Below the pieces are notes generated by a model, which was not told the DNA's origin, made no database searches, and saw only the letters and a list, made by a program, of their open reading frames with translations. From Shewanella sp. Isolate11 (GTDB lineage Bacteria > Pseudomonadota > Gammaproteobacteria > Enterobacterales > Shewanellaceae): a stretch of 64,000 nt of DNA. Shown piece by piece: positions 42,396-52,218 of the stretch. How positions within the stretch are numbered: position 1 is the first letter of the stretch; every line of letters starts with the position of its first letter. The position numbers were made by a program, and so were the translations under genes. The stretch spans positions 494,669-558,668 of the forward strand of contig NZ_JAKEVF010000001.1 of the NCBI RefSeq assembly GCF_022398315.1, read 5' to 3'.

Positions 42396-43025
42396 TTATT
42401 GATTAAGGTAACGCACTGCCATTTCGGTGCGAGACTTGGCATTAGCCTTACGAAGTAAGTTCTTCACATGCACTTTTACTGTGCCTTCACTGATATGCAA
42501 TAACTCAGAGATCATCCGGTTACTCTTACCCTCGGCCAATTGTTCCATTATTTGGAGTTCTCTGGGCGTCAGGCTGGCAATCCAAACTTGTTCATCTTCA
42601 CCATCGCTGGCCTCTGCCAGAAATGCTTCGACCGCTTCAGAGATCACTCGCTGACCTTGCATTGCCTCTTTAAGCTGATTAAGCAGCAGATCGGGCTCGG
42701 TATCTTTAAGTAGATAGCCGTCGGCGCCGGCGCGGATCAGGCGGGTGACATCTTGTTTTGCATCGGAGACGGTTAAAATTACGATACGACTGGTGACTCC
42801 TTCCTGACGCATGGCATTGAGGGTATCTAGTCCTGTCATACCTTTCATATTCAGATCGAGTAATACGATATCGGGTTCATTCTCATCGATAGCAGAAAGC
42901 GCATCTAAACCGCTGCCGGCTTCACCAAAAAGGGTGAAGTCACTGTCTGAGGTGATCAATTGGCAGATCCCTCGGCGTAGTAGTGGATGATCATCGACAA
43001 CGAGTATCGAATAGGGCTTACCCAT
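42396..43025 (-). CDS. narP: Nitrate/nitrite response regulator NarP
   Basis: 209 residues. Receiver domain: VVDDHPLLRRG (acidic pocket, about 8-18), phosphoacceptor Asp in IVLLDLNMKGMTG (about 57), switch Thr/Lys near LTVSDAK (about 84-90) and LLKDTEPD. A LuxR-type output helix-turn-helix follows (LTPRELQIMEQLAEGKSNRM, ISELLHISEGTVKVHVKNLL). It binds TACYYMT heptamers, a pair of which lies upstream of nrfA. Located 48 bp after narQ in one operon. NarL of E. coli is an alternative name, but the NarQ-NarP arrangement and target suit NarP. Confidence 0.9.
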   Translation of the reverse strand: MGKPYSILVVDDHPLLRRGICQLITSDSDFTLFGEAGSGLDALSAIDENEPDIVLLDLNMKGMTGLDTLNAMRQEGVTSRIVILTVSDAKQDVTRLIRAGADGYLLKDTEPDLLLNQLKEAMQGQRVISEAVEAFLAEASDGEDEQVWIASLTPRELQIMEQLAEGKSNRMISELLHISEGTVKVHVKNLLRKANAKSRTEMAVRYLNQ

Positions 43026-43073
43026 GTTTAGCCTCCTGCTGAGAATATGTTGTAAATAATAGGGTTATTACCG

Positions 43074-44777
43074 CTATTGAAGCGGTTCTTTTTCCGGTGG
43101 AAACACCAAGGTTACAGTTGTGCCGCCCTGAGGGTTACCACTGAAGCTTACCACACCCGAAAGTCGACTGGCGCGTTCATGCATGATCCCAATGCCAAAA
43201 TGTTGATCTCGCTCTTGCAGTTTATCGACACCGACACCGTTATCACTGATTGCAATCTGCACGATTTCTCCATCTGTGGTACAGCTGATGTTGATCTCGC
43301 TGGCATCGGCATGTTTGATGGCATTTAGTGCTGCTTCTCTGGTGAGCTGCAGTACATGTACGTGTTGATGTGCTCCTAAAAGCTGCGAGGGTAATTTATA
43401 GTCGAGGTTAAGGCTGGCATCGGTTTGATGACGTAGCTGATCGACCATGACTTCGATAGCATGGTTTAGATTGGGATCATTAATGGTTAACCGGAAGGTT
43501 GATAGCAGTTCCCTAAGCTGAACGTATGCGGTGTTTACCCCTTCATTGATTTCACTGAGTTGTTGCTCAATTTGCGGATCGCTGGCTTGTTTTTTTAGTT
43601 GCTTGGATAGCAGATTGACTTGAATTTTCAAGAATGCCAGTAGTTGACCCAGAGAGTCATGTAGCTCCCTAGCAATCACCCCACGCTCTTCCATTAATGC
43701 CAATTGTTGCCTTTGTTCTCCCGCCTGATAAAGCACCATAGAGCGAGCAAGCATGATGGCAAAGTTATCAAATAAGGCGTGGTTAATTTCATCGGCTGAA
43801 CACACTTCTAAATAGCCTAAAGTTTTATCATCAAAAACCAGCGCAAAGCGAATGTGTGTCAGAGGCTCTATTGGCCAGCCACCTTCGGCGTCTATCTGAA
43901 GCGGTTCCTGCTCTTGTTGGCAGATAACCAAACGGATAAAACTGTTAGCTTCATGTTTTTTTAATTGATCTAGGGCTTTTTTAATCGTGCTCTTATCTAG
44001 CTGGCTCGAATGCAGCATGACTAAGTTATCGTACAGCAACTTGAGTTCGTTATTGGCGCGAGTTAGGGCTAAGGTTTTTTGTTTGACCTGATTTTCCAAG
44101 TTGCCATAGAGGGTGGAAAGTTCTTTTGCGGTACTGGCGAGCGCATTACTTAGCGCGTTTAATTCGAGAAAGTCGCTGTGGGGAACGTCGACATCAAACT
44201 GGCCTTTAGAGATAGTATTGGCCGATTGCATTAGCTGATTAATGGGGGTCACGACCTTGCGTTTGGTATAGCGCACAGCAAAGAAGGCGAGAATTAACAT
44301 GATGATTAAACCGATAATTTGACTTGCGGTTAGCAGCCTGAGCTTAAAAGCGGCAAATTCTTCGGTGCGTAGCACTAGCAGGTCTATGGTATCGACAAAG
44401 TCTTTCAGTGATGCGGCGTAATCGCGGGAGTTTTCGGCCTCAATATATTGCTTCATGGTTTTCCATTTCTGAATAACCAGTAAATACTGCGAAACCAAAG
44501 GATCGGGAGACATCCAATCTAAGGAGCGTTTGAGGGCATCAGAATAGAGAGTAGCTTCAAATTCTTCTATTTTGTCATCGGCTTCATTACTGCCTGAATT
44601 AGCATAGAACATCAAACGGTAGCTTTGCATACGCAAAGAGCCAGAAGCGTTAATGGCTCTGGCATCGCCTAAACTGTATGCCAAGTTTGCTATAGCAAAG
44701 GTGGCTAATCCGCTTGAAAGTAAAATAAAGGTTAACATTAACCCAAAAATGGTGGCGGTTAAACTGCCTTTCTTCAT
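43074..44777 (-). CDS. narQ: Nitrate/nitrite sensor histidine kinase NarQ
   Basis: 567 residues, inner membrane. The signal-sensing P-box is seen as DARAINASGSLRMQSYRLMF (about 38-57) between two membrane segments (about 12-32 and 146-166). A HAMP domain and coiled-coil follow, then a GAF-like region, and a HisKA_3 phosphoacceptor in GVIARELHDSLGQLLAFLKI with His at about 372. The ATP-binding G1 box DNGVGVD and G2 HFGIGIMHERA complete the kinase. It is upstream of narP in one operon, and divergent from nrfA, which the pair is expected to control. Confidence 0.93.
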   Translation of the reverse strand: MKKGSLTATIFGLMLTFILLSSGLATFAIANLAYSLGDARAINASGSLRMQSYRLMFYANSGSNEADDKIEEFEATLYSDALKRSLDWMSPDPLVSQYLLVIQKWKTMKQYIEAENSRDYAASLKDFVDTIDLLVLRTEEFAAFKLRLLTASQIIGLIIMLILAFFAVRYTKRKVVTPINQLMQSANTISKGQFDVDVPHSDFLELNALSNALASTAKELSTLYGNLENQVKQKTLALTRANNELKLLYDNLVMLHSSQLDKSTIKKALDQLKKHEANSFIRLVICQQEQEPLQIDAEGGWPIEPLTHIRFALVFDDKTLGYLEVCSADEINHALFDNFAIMLARSMVLYQAGEQRQQLALMEERGVIARELHDSLGQLLAFLKIQVNLLSKQLKKQASDPQIEQQLSEINEGVNTAYVQLRELLSTFRLTINDPNLNHAIEVMVDQLRHQTDASLNLDYKLPSQLLGAHQHVHVLQLTREAALNAIKHADASEINISCTTDGEIVQIAISDNGVGVDKLQERDQHFGIGIMHERASRLSGVVSFSGNPQGGTTVTLVFPPEKEPLQ

Positions 44778-44867
44778 GTATTAGAACTCGTTAAATAATG
44801 GGCGATACAAGCCAATTTGAGCTGACTTTATGTTTAGCGTTTGCTGAACAAATTAACATCTTTGTAA

Positions 44868-44889
44868 AAACGTGATCTAGAACACGTAA
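44868..44889. promoter_or_regulatory. CRP site upstream of nrfA
   Basis: Core CGTGATCTAGAACACG, flanked by AA/AA, differs from the 22-bp CRP consensus in only a few positions. Centre is about 145 bp before the nrfA ATG, and 90 bp before the narQ start on the other side, so it may serve either. Confidence 0.72.
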
Positions 44890-44921
44890 ACATTATGATC
44901 TGTCTCAAGTTTTATCTCGGA

Positions 44922-44937
44922 TACCTCCTAAGGGGTA
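44922..44937. promoter_or_regulatory. NarP 7-2-7 heptamer site
   Basis: TACCTCC-TA-AGGGGTA: two facing TACYYMT-type heptamers with a 2-base spacer, the NarP-binding arrangement (one mismatch in the first). A further TACCCCC follows at 44945-44951. Confidence 0.72.
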
Positions 44938-45023
44938 TGTCTTTACCCCCTATATGGCACTAATTTTATTCCCGGAGATGATGTGGTTGTCTAAACTACT
45001 ATAAAAAGTAACACGGAGATGAG

Positions 45024-46424
45024 ATGGTGAGAAGATTAACGACGAAAACCTGGGCACTGAGTGCATTGGTCGCTGCAGGCTTAATGACCAGCGGTGTGAT
45101 GGCAAGCGATAAGACAGAACCTCGTAATGAAGTCTATAAAGATAAATTTTCTAATCAATATGCTAGCTGGCACGATACTGCTGAAAGCAAAGAAGTGATC
45201 GATGCGTTAGAAGCCGATCCTAATCTTGTGATCTTATGGGCGGGTTATGGTTTTGCTAAAGATTATAACAAGGCTCGTGGTCACATGTATGCGGTGACAG
45301 ACCTACGTAATACACTGCGTACCGGTGCACCAAAGTCAGCCGAAGATGGTCCTATGCCAATGGCATGTTGGTCTTGTAAGAGCCCTGACGTACCTCGCGT
45401 TATCGAAGAGCAGGGTGAAGACGGTTACTTCACTGGTAAGTGGGCTAAAGGTGGTGCTGAAATCGTTAACACTATCGGTTGTAGCGATTGTCATGAAAAG
45501 GGCTCACCAAAACTGCGCATTTCACGTCCATTTGCTGAGCGCGGTATGGAAGCGTTAGGTACACCATTCGATAAAGCTTCTCGCAAAGACAAGCAATCTA
45601 TGGTGTGTGGTCAGTGTCACGTTGAGTACTACTTCGAAAAGACCAAAGAGCACAAAGGTTTTGTTAAATTCCCATGGGATATGGGGACAACTGTTGAGCA
45701 GATGGAAGTCTACTACGATAACTTAGAATTTGCTGATTGGACTCATGCGGTTTCTAAGACCCCAATGCTTAAAGCACAACATCCAGGTTATGAAACTTGG
45801 CAGCTAGGTATGCACGGCAAGAACAATGTCAGCTGTACTGATTGCCATATGCCACGCGTGACTAGCCCAGAGGGTCGTAAGTTTACCGACCACAAAGTGG
45901 GTAATCCATTTGACCGCTTTGAAGAAACTTGTGGTACTTGCCATGAGCAAAGCAAAGAGTTCATGGTTAACCTAGATAAAGAGCGTAAAGCTAAGGTTAA
46001 GCAGATCCAGCTTAAAGCTGAAAATCAACTTGTTAAGGCACACTTCGAAGCGGGCGCTGCTTGGGAAGCGGGTGCTACTGAAGCTGAAATGAAGCCAATT
46101 CTAATGGATATTCGTCATGCACAGTGGCGTTGGGATTATGCTATCGCCTCTCACGGTGTCGCATCTCATGCTCCTGATGAAGCACTACGTGTGCTAGGTA
46201 CTGCAGTAGATAAAGCTGCCGATGCACGAGTGAAGTTAGCACAGCTACTAGCAAGCAAAGGTGTTAAGCAGCCAATCAGCTTCCCAGATGTTTCAACTAA
46301 GGCGAAAGCACAAGCAGCCCTAGGTATGGACATGAAGAAGATGAATGCCGATAAGGAAGAGTTCAAGAAGACTGTGCTTCCTAAGTGGGACGCTGAAGCT
46401 AAGAAGCGTGAAGCGACTTACTAA
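45024..46424 (+). CDS. nrfA: Ammonia-forming cytochrome c nitrite reductase NrfA
   Basis: 466 residues, periplasmic; six-electron reduction of nitrite to ammonium. A Sec signal ([18 protein letters not shown], cleaved near residue 28) precedes five haem motifs: the catalytic CWSCK (about 115-119, Lys as ligand in place of His) and CSDCH (153), CGQCH (195), CTDCH (271), CGTCH (303). No nrfBCD or nrfEFG genes follow; in Shewanella electrons come from CymA, so a lone nrfA is expected. CRP and NarP sites lie upstream, and the narQP operon is divergent. Start ATG 45024 follows GGAGATGAG. Confidence 0.96.
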   Translation: MVRRLTTKTWALSALVAAGLMTSGVMASDKTEPRNEVYKDKFSNQYASWHDTAESKEVIDALEADPNLVILWAGYGFAKDYNKARGHMYAVTDLRNTLRTGAPKSAEDGPMPMACWSCKSPDVPRVIEEQGEDGYFTGKWAKGGAEIVNTIGCSDCHEKGSPKLRISRPFAERGMEALGTPFDKASRKDKQSMVCGQCHVEYYFEKTKEHKGFVKFPWDMGTTVEQMEVYYDNLEFADWTHAVSKTPMLKAQHPGYETWQLGMHGKNNVSCTDCHMPRVTSPEGRKFTDHKVGNPFDRFEETCGTCHEQSKEFMVNLDKERKAKVKQIQLKAENQLVKAHFEAGAAWEAGATEAEMKPILMDIRHAQWRWDYAIASHGVASHAPDEALRVLGTAVDKAADARVKLAQLLASKGVKQPISFPDVSTKAKAQAALGMDMKKMNADKEEFKKTVLPKWDAEAKKREATY

Positions 46425-46462
46425 TTAATAGCGCTAATTTAGATTAGCGACTGGATAGTATG

Positions 46463-46496
46463 AAAAAGGCCTTGGTATCCACCAAGGCCTTTTTGT
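46463..46496 (+). terminator. Terminator after nrfA
   Basis: AAAAAGGCCTTGG / CCAAGGCCTTTTT with a 6-base loop; the A-run may serve the converging isochorismatase gene. Confidence 0.93.
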
Positions 46497-46544
46497 TTTT
46501 ATTCCTTTTCTATCAGAAATCCATGGCTTCGAGAGTGCATTCGG

Positions 46545-47087
46545 CTACTTAATCATCTTTAGCAGTTGCTTAAAACGTTCTCCTTGAGCTTGATGCTGCA
46601 ATTCAAATAGCAGAGATTCACAATTGGTGAGTAGCGCGCCATATTGGGTCATCATATCTATTCCCAACTGTTTATTTTCTAAGGTTCGCGAAGACACGCC
46701 GTCAGAGACGATATGTACGCAGAAGTCGTTGTCCAGCAAATCTCTACAGGTTTGGTAAACACAGATATGGGTTTCAATCCCAGTGATGAGTATCTGCTTT
46801 CTGTCATGTTTTATGAGTGATTCACGAAAATCTTCGGCTTGCCATGCACTAAAATGGGCTTTGGTGATCGGCTGTTGCTTAGGGCTCAGTAACTCCTGGA
46901 GTCTGGGCGTAGTGGTTCCGAGTTTGTCTGGCAGTTGTTCCAGCCAAAGGATCGGGATCTCAAACAGCTCTGCCGCAGTTATCAAAGTGGCTAATTTTTC
47001 TATAAGAACATCACTTTGGTGGACGACCTGTGCCAGTTTTCCCTGTACATCGACGAGTACAAGTACACATTGTTCAGCTTTTAACAT
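46545..47087 (-). CDS. Isochorismatase-like cysteine hydrolase
   Basis: 180 residues. The Asp-Lys-Cys triad is visible: Asp in VLVDVQGKL (about 13), Lys in ITKAHFSAW (about 75) and Cys in ITGIETHICVYQTC (about 109), with a cis-peptide GIET motif before the nucleophile. It is a YcaC-like or nicotinamidase-related hydrolase; the substrate is unknown. The gene is convergent with nrfA and divergent from glnK, so it is a single-gene unit. Confidence 0.88.
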   Translation of the reverse strand: MLKAEQCVLVLVDVQGKLAQVVHQSDVLIEKLATLITAAELFEIPILWLEQLPDKLGTTTPRLQELLSPKQQPITKAHFSAWQAEDFRESLIKHDRKQILITGIETHICVYQTCRDLLDNDFCVHIVSDGVSSRTLENKQLGIDMMTQYGALLTNCESLLFELQHQAQGERFKQLLKMIK

Positions 47088-47194
47088 GCTTACCTCCAGT
47101 GGTTATCTCATCATCATACCTAAGATTATATTTTGACCCATTCGTCATAGGTCGAATATTGGGTTGCCCATTTTTTGTGCGTGAGCTGCTCCTG

Positions 47195-47211
47195 TGCACC
47201 TTGTTGGTGCA
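47195..47211. promoter_or_regulatory. NtrC enhancer site upstream of glnK
   Basis: TGCACC-TTGT-TGGTGCA, which fits the NtrC consensus TGCACC-N4-TGGTGCA exactly at the conserved bases. It lies 125-141 bp before the glnK ATG. Confidence 0.85.
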
Positions 47212-47260
47212 TAAAGATACATTTTTATAACATCTGTTTTTGTTAATTCATTGTATTTAA

Positions 47261-47674
<414 letters not shown>

Positions 47675-47686
47675 GGGGATAAGATA

Positions 47687-48937
47687 ATGGAAGAGTTAAA
47701 GGCATTAGGCGCAACGGTGACTGAGTTGCGATTCGCATTGGATACATTCTACTTTCTTATTTCCGGTGCATTAGTCATGTGGATGGCGGCGGGTTTCGCC
47801 ATGCTGGAAGCTGGCTTAGTTCGCTCTAAAAACACGACAGAAATTCTAACTAAAAACGTTTGCCTATATGCGATTGCATGCATCATGTATCTGATTGTGG
47901 GTTACAACATTATGTATGTTGATAATGTTGAAGCGGGTTGGTTACCTTCATTAGGCAGCCTGATTGGTTCGCAAGCGGGTGATGCTGATCATGCGTTAGA
48001 ATCAGACTTCTTCTTCCAAGTGGTGTTTGTTGCAACGGCGATGTCGATTGTTTCAGGTGCAGTTGCTGAGCGTATGAAGCTTTGGGCATTCTTAGTCTTC
48101 TCGGTATTCATGACAGCTGTTATCTATCCTGTTGAGGGCTACTGGACTTGGGGAGGTGGATTCCTATCTGAAGCCGGCTTTGTTGATTTCGCAGGTAGCG
48201 GGATTGTGCACATGGCTGGTGCAGCGGCAGCGATTTCAGGTGTATTGTTATTGGGTGCGCGTAAAGGTAAATACAGTGCCGATGGTCAAGTAAACCCAAT
48301 TCCTGGTTCTAACCTACCTATGGCGACGCTAGGTATGTTCATTCTGTGGATGGGCTGGTTTGGTTTCAACGGTGGTTCTCAGCTACTAGTATCAGATGCT
48401 GAAAATGCATCTGCAGTTGCTAAGATTTTCGTTAACACTAACTCTGCGGCGGCTTTTGGTGCAGTTTCTGCTCTGATTGTTTGTAAGATGGTTTGGGGTA
48501 AGGCAGATCTGACGATGATCTTAAATGGTGCATTGGCTGGTTTAGTCGCTATTACTGCAGACCCACTATCACCTTCATTGCCTTTAGCGGGTGTTATCGG
48601 TCTAGTGGCGGGTGGTATCGTAGTATTCTCAATTGTTATGTTTGACCGTATCAAGATTGATGACCCAGTGGGGGCAATCTCTGTTCACGGTGTTGCAGGT
48701 CTATTTGGTTTGGTACTTGTGCCACTTTCAAATGCCGATGCGACCCTTGTTGGTCAGCTTTACGGTGCGGCTGTGATTTTTGCTTGGGTATTCAGCGCAT
48801 CATTCGTTGTTTGGTACATCCTGAAAGTGACTATGGGTATCCGTGTTACTGAAGAAGAAGAGTACAACGGTATGGACGCTTCTGATTGTGGTATTGATGC
48901 TTACCCTGAGTTTGTATCATTAAAAAGCGCAAGTTAA
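47687..48937 (+). CDS. amtB: Ammonium transporter AmtB
   Basis: 416 residues, eleven or twelve hydrophobic segments. The pore histidines are in GIVHMAGAAAAISG (about 174) and SVHGVAGLFGL (about 331). The C-terminal cytoplasmic tail (GIRVTEEEEYNGMDASDCGID) includes the GlnK-contact region. There is no cleaved signal visible; the first hydrophobic segment is near residues 19-41. Co-transcribed with glnK, followed by a strong terminator. Moves ammonium or ammonia into the cell under nitrogen limitation. Confidence 0.96.
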   Translation: MEELKALGATVTELRFALDTFYFLISGALVMWMAAGFAMLEAGLVRSKNTTEILTKNVCLYAIACIMYLIVGYNIMYVDNVEAGWLPSLGSLIGSQAGDADHALESDFFFQVVFVATAMSIVSGAVAERMKLWAFLVFSVFMTAVIYPVEGYWTWGGGFLSEAGFVDFAGSGIVHMAGAAAAISGVLLLGARKGKYSADGQVNPIPGSNLPMATLGMFILWMGWFGFNGGSQLLVSDAENASAVAKIFVNTNSAAAFGAVSALIVCKMVWGKADLTMILNGALAGLVAITADPLSPSLPLAGVIGLVAGGIVVFSIVMFDRIKIDDPVGAISVHGVAGLFGLVLVPLSNADATLVGQLYGAAVIFAWVFSASFVVWYILKVTMGIRVTEEEEYNGMDASDCGIDAYPEFVSLKSAS

Positions 48938-48957
48938 TCAATTAACTTAGCTGTTAT

Positions 48958-48991
48958 AAAAAGGCCTCTACGATTCGCGTAGAGGCCTTTT
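48958..48991 (+). terminator. Terminator after amtB
   Basis: AAAAGGCCTCTACG / CGTAGAGGCCTTTT, a long perfect stem with T-rich tail. Confidence 0.92.
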
Positions 48992-49064
48992 ATTATTTAT
49001 GCTTGTTTAATATAGCTATTGTTGTTTAAGTGTATTTAACAGTCATTGTTGTTGAGGTATTGAA

Positions 49065-49391
49065 ATGCGGCTAAAACTGACACTGTGTATTTTGTTGAGT
49101 TTGCTTTTGAGTACATTGGCCTTCAGTGGCGAAATCGTGGTGACTAAGTCTAGTAAACCATTCGATGCTTTTGCTGTCAGAGATCAGGTGCTTAAAGATG
49201 CTCAATGGCAGCAAGCACTGCGCATGCAGCAACAAATTAATATTTTGCAGGCGTTGCCGTCAGGGTGTGTGATGACGCAAGGTCATCGGCCGTATTTCCA
49301 TTGTGGTCAGCAATTCTATCGGCCTTATAATTATAAGGGAGCTAATAACGGCTCAAAAAAAGTGTATATCCAGATCGATCCACCGAAATAA
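49065..49391 (+). CDS. Hypothetical exported protein
   Basis: 108 residues. A signal peptide (MRLKLTLCILLSLLLSTLAFSG, cleavage near residue 21) precedes a small basic mature protein with two cysteines (SGCVMTQ at about 66, HCGQQF at about 84) that could form a disulfide. It has no recognised family. Shine-Dalgarno GAGG is 9 bases before ATG. It is 85 bp upstream of the lipoprotein gene 49477-50631 in the same direction; a functional link is possible. Confidence 0.7.
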   Translation: MRLKLTLCILLSLLLSTLAFSGEIVVTKSSKPFDAFAVRDQVLKDAQWQQALRMQQQINILQALPSGCVMTQGHRPYFHCGQQFYRPYNYKGANNGSKKVYIQIDPPK

Positions 49392-49476
49392 TTCATATTT
49401 TGTAACCCTTTGACAGGGCAAAGATAGCACTATCTTTTATGCTTAACCTAAGACCTGATAATTATAGGTTAAGTAG

Positions 49477-50631
49477 ATGAGAAGAATATTATGCCTAAGC
49501 TTTGTACTGATACTGCTTATTGGTTGTACTTCCTCGGCAAAACCCAAGGTTGAACATATTGAGCAATATTTCAAAGATGATCAATTTGTTGCAGTAGATG
49601 ATCTCATTGAACCTGAGCAATTATTTGCACTATCTAAAGCATCAACTCAAGCATTAAAGCAAGAGTTTAGTCGCGCTCGTATGGCGAGAGACACCACCAT
49701 GGCTAATCAATGGTTAGCCAATTACATTAACGCCAGTAATGGTGGTTTTGAATATCAAGACAATGTCACTCGGGTTGCGCAAAAGACCTTCGAGGAAAGA
49801 ACCGGTAACTGTTTGTCTTTGGTACTGGTATCAGCAGCCATTGCAGATGCCTTAGGGGTCGATGTTGAATTTCAAGAGATTGAAATTCCGCCAGTGTGGG
49901 ACAGGCAAGGGGACTTTTATCTGGTCAATGGCCACATTAATATTCGCTTAATCCCAAGAGAGTCACATGACACCTATTTGGTGAGTAAGAGTGCTATTTT
50001 AGTGGATTTTATTCCCGAAAAAACTATGCGAGGTTATGCAAAAAAACGCATAGATAAACAGACTGTTATAGCAATGTTCTATAATAATATCGCCGCTGAA
50101 TCGTTAATTTTTGGTCGTTATGATATGGCCTATGGTTATATTAAAAAAAGCCTGCTTACCAAGCCTAACTTTGGCCCAGCTTTAAATACGCTCGCTATAT
50201 TGTATCGTTATAAAGGGCTCAATGACGCAGCGGAAACCTTGTATAAATTGGCATTGTCGCAAGATGGAGAGGATTTGAATGCGCTGTATAACTATGCCTT
50301 ATTATTATCCAGCCAAGATAGATTGAATGAATGGGCAGAAGTTCATAAAACCCTTGAACTAGCACGTATTCGCAACCCTTATTATTACTACGACATGGCG
50401 CAGCAAGCCTATTTTGACCATGAGTATCAAACGGCATTGACTTGGTATAAACGTGCGGTTGAAAAAGCCAATTACCGTCATGAGTTTTATTTTGGTTTAT
50501 CCCGTGCCTATCTGGCCACAGGAGATGAAGATAGGGCGCAGTCGAATCTTGAGAAAGCCTTGGCACTGAGTACCGATGAAATGAATAAGCGTCGATACCA
50601 GGCAAAACTGCAAGCATTCAAAAATCATTAA
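49477..50631 (+). CDS. Lipoprotein with transglutaminase-like fold and TPR repeats
   Basis: 384 residues. Lipoprotein signal MRRILCLSFVLILLIGC (Cys17). The N-terminal part carries a Cys-His-Asp set of the transglutaminase-like superfamily: GNCLSL (Cys about 112), NGHINIRL (His about 153) and ILVDFIP (Asp about 176). The C-terminal half (about 200-370) has TPR-like helices (AESLIFGRYDMAYGYIKKSL; LAILYRYKGLNDAAETLYKL; YYYDMAQQAYFDHEYQTALT). It is probably an outer-membrane lipoprotein acting on, or binding, peptidoglycan or another protein; this is inference. ATG at 49477 is preceded by a weak purine stretch. Confidence 0.8.
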   Translation: MRRILCLSFVLILLIGCTSSAKPKVEHIEQYFKDDQFVAVDDLIEPEQLFALSKASTQALKQEFSRARMARDTTMANQWLANYINASNGGFEYQDNVTRVAQKTFEERTGNCLSLVLVSAAIADALGVDVEFQEIEIPPVWDRQGDFYLVNGHINIRLIPRESHDTYLVSKSAILVDFIPEKTMRGYAKKRIDKQTVIAMFYNNIAAESLIFGRYDMAYGYIKKSLLTKPNFGPALNTLAILYRYKGLNDAAETLYKLALSQDGEDLNALYNYALLLSSQDRLNEWAEVHKTLELARIRNPYYYYDMAQQAYFDHEYQTALTWYKRAVEKANYRHEFYFGLSRAYLATGDEDRAQSNLEKALALSTDEMNKRRYQAKLQAFKNH

Positions 50632-50932
50632 CCTTTAAATTTCACTCTAGTCATGGTCAACAGCATTGGATAATTTGTTACAGTTAGGCTTAGGAAGATA
50701 TTGATTGAAATGTTAATTATTTGTTTTGTTTAAATTCGGCATTTTCAACAGTTAAGTGCTGAGTTTACTTATATTCTCGATATTAAAAATATAGTTATAA
50801 CATATAGTTAATTTTGAAGTTTTAAATGTGACAAGGTTTGGTTGCATTGGTAGTTAATACTGGCTAAATTGAAAGAAGTATTGCAATAGTGAGATAGTTA
50901 TTTAAACGTTAGCCGGAGTATTAAAAGTTATC
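50632..50932. other. AT-rich upstream region of aroG
   Basis: About 300 bp with no open frame. A TyrR box (TGTAAA-N6-TTTACA) was sought and not found. The aroG promoter probably lies at 50840-50910. Confidence 0.5.
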
Positions 50933-51988
50933 ATGTATTATCAGAATGACGATGTACGCATCAATCAAATTAAAGAGTTATTACCTCCTATCGCGATTCT
51001 CGAGCGATTTCCGGCTACAGAAAATGCATCATCTACCGTTTTTAATGCACGTCAAAATATTCATGAAATTTTGAAGCAAGGTGATGATCGGCTACTTGTG
51101 GTTATTGGTCCTTGTTCTATTCATGATCCAAAAGCGGCGCTCGAGTATGGTCAGCGTTTAGTCAAGTTGCGTGAGCAATATAAAGATCAACTTGAGATCG
51201 TGATGCGAGTTTATTTTGAAAAGCCTCGTACGACGGTGGGTTGGAAAGGCCTGATTAATGATCCTTATATGGATAACAGCTTTAAATTGAATGATGGATT
51301 ACGCACCGCGCGTAAATTATTGTTGGATTTGAATGATATCGGTATTCCAACGGCTGGTGAGTTTTTAGATATGATCACACCGCAATATGTGGCCGACTTA
51401 ATGTGCTGGGGGGCGATTGGTGCTCGTACTACAGAATCACAGGTACATCGCGAACTGGCTTCGGGCCTGTCTTGTCCTGTCGGCTTTAAAAATGGCACTG
51501 ATGGCACTATTAAGGTTGCAATTGACGCTATCGGTGCAGCAAGTGCACCACATCACTTTCTCTCTGTAACTAAGTTTGGCCATTCAGCAATCGTGTCGAC
51601 TAAGGGCAATCCCGATTGCCATATTATTTTGCGCGGTGGTAAAGCACCAAATTACAGTGCTGAAGATGTACAAGCCATTAAACAGCAACTGATTAAGGCT
51701 GAGTTACCTGCCAACATCATGGTCGACTTTAGCCATGCCAATAGCAGTAAGCAGTTTAAACGTCAGATGGTGGTTGCCGAAGATGTGGCGTCGCAGATCA
51801 GTGCCGGTGAGCGTGCGCTTTTTGGGGTCATGGTGGAGAGTCACCTAGTGGAAGGTCGTCAAGATTATGTAGAAGGTCAGCCATTATGCTATGGCCAAAG
51901 CATAACCGATGCTTGTATTGGTTGGGACGATACCGAGAGCCTATTAGCTACGTTAAACCAGAGTGTTATCGAGCGGCGCTCAGTTTAG
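50933..51988 (+). CDS. aroG: Phe-type 3-deoxy-7-phosphoheptulonate (DAHP) synthase AroG
   Basis: 351 residues, first step of aromatic biosynthesis: PEP + erythrose-4-phosphate to DAHP. The N-terminus MYYQNDDVRINQIKELLPPI matches AroG of E. coli (MNYQNDDLRIKEIKELLPPV); GPCSIHDP at about 58-65, the PEP/metal region RVYFEKPRTTVGWKGLINDP (about 90-109), and IMVDFSHANSSKQ (about 260) are conserved. The N-terminal extension of this class carries feedback inhibition by Phe. A hairpin terminator follows. No other aro genes in view. Confidence 0.95.
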   Translation: MYYQNDDVRINQIKELLPPIAILERFPATENASSTVFNARQNIHEILKQGDDRLLVVIGPCSIHDPKAALEYGQRLVKLREQYKDQLEIVMRVYFEKPRTTVGWKGLINDPYMDNSFKLNDGLRTARKLLLDLNDIGIPTAGEFLDMITPQYVADLMCWGAIGARTTESQVHRELASGLSCPVGFKNGTDGTIKVAIDAIGAASAPHHFLSVTKFGHSAIVSTKGNPDCHIILRGGKAPNYSAEDVQAIKQQLIKAELPANIMVDFSHANSSKQFKRQMVVAEDVASQISAGERALFGVMVESHLVEGRQDYVEGQPLCYGQSITDACIGWDDTESLLATLNQSVIERRSV

Positions 51989-51994
51989 GGCATG

Positions 51995-52023
51995 AAAAAG
52001 GAAGCTATATGCTTCCTTTTTTT
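51995..52023. terminator. Terminator between aroG and the convergent small gene
   Basis: AAAAAGGAAGC-TATAT-GCTTCCTTTTT, an 11-bp stem with A/T tails, usable from both sides. Confidence 0.9.
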
Positions 52024-52032
52024 ATGCTGACA

Positions 52033-52218
52033 TTAAGCAGATTGGGTCGAAAGTTTCTGTACTAAATACTCATGTGCTTTTGCTAAGCTACCAAAAGACG
52101 ATATCAAATTACTTTGCCCTTTTTGTTGGATCTCTGGGCTATTCGATTCGGTCATCATCCATACCCAAGTCTGTATTAACGGTAGTGGAGGGTATTGAGC
52201 TTCAGATGATTGTGGCAT
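52033..52218 (-). CDS. Small conserved hypothetical protein
   Basis: 61 residues from ATG 52218, preceded by AAAGGAAG (about 52226-52233, reverse strand). Reads MPQSSEAQYPPLPLIQTWVW then a mixed helical tail ending KLSTQSA. It is soluble, with no recognised domain; the pattern is like the small Shewanella conserved proteins with a tryptophan-rich WVWMM segment. It may be a real gene because of its good Shine-Dalgarno and position beside a shared terminator. Confidence 0.6.
   Translation of the reverse strand: MPQSSEAQYPPLPLIQTWVWMMTESNSPEIQQKGQSNLISSFGSLAKAHEYLVQKLSTQSA

Noticed and set aside
50632..50932. TyrR box upstream of aroG
   Set aside because: No TGTAAA-N6-TTTACA with fewer than three mismatches was found.
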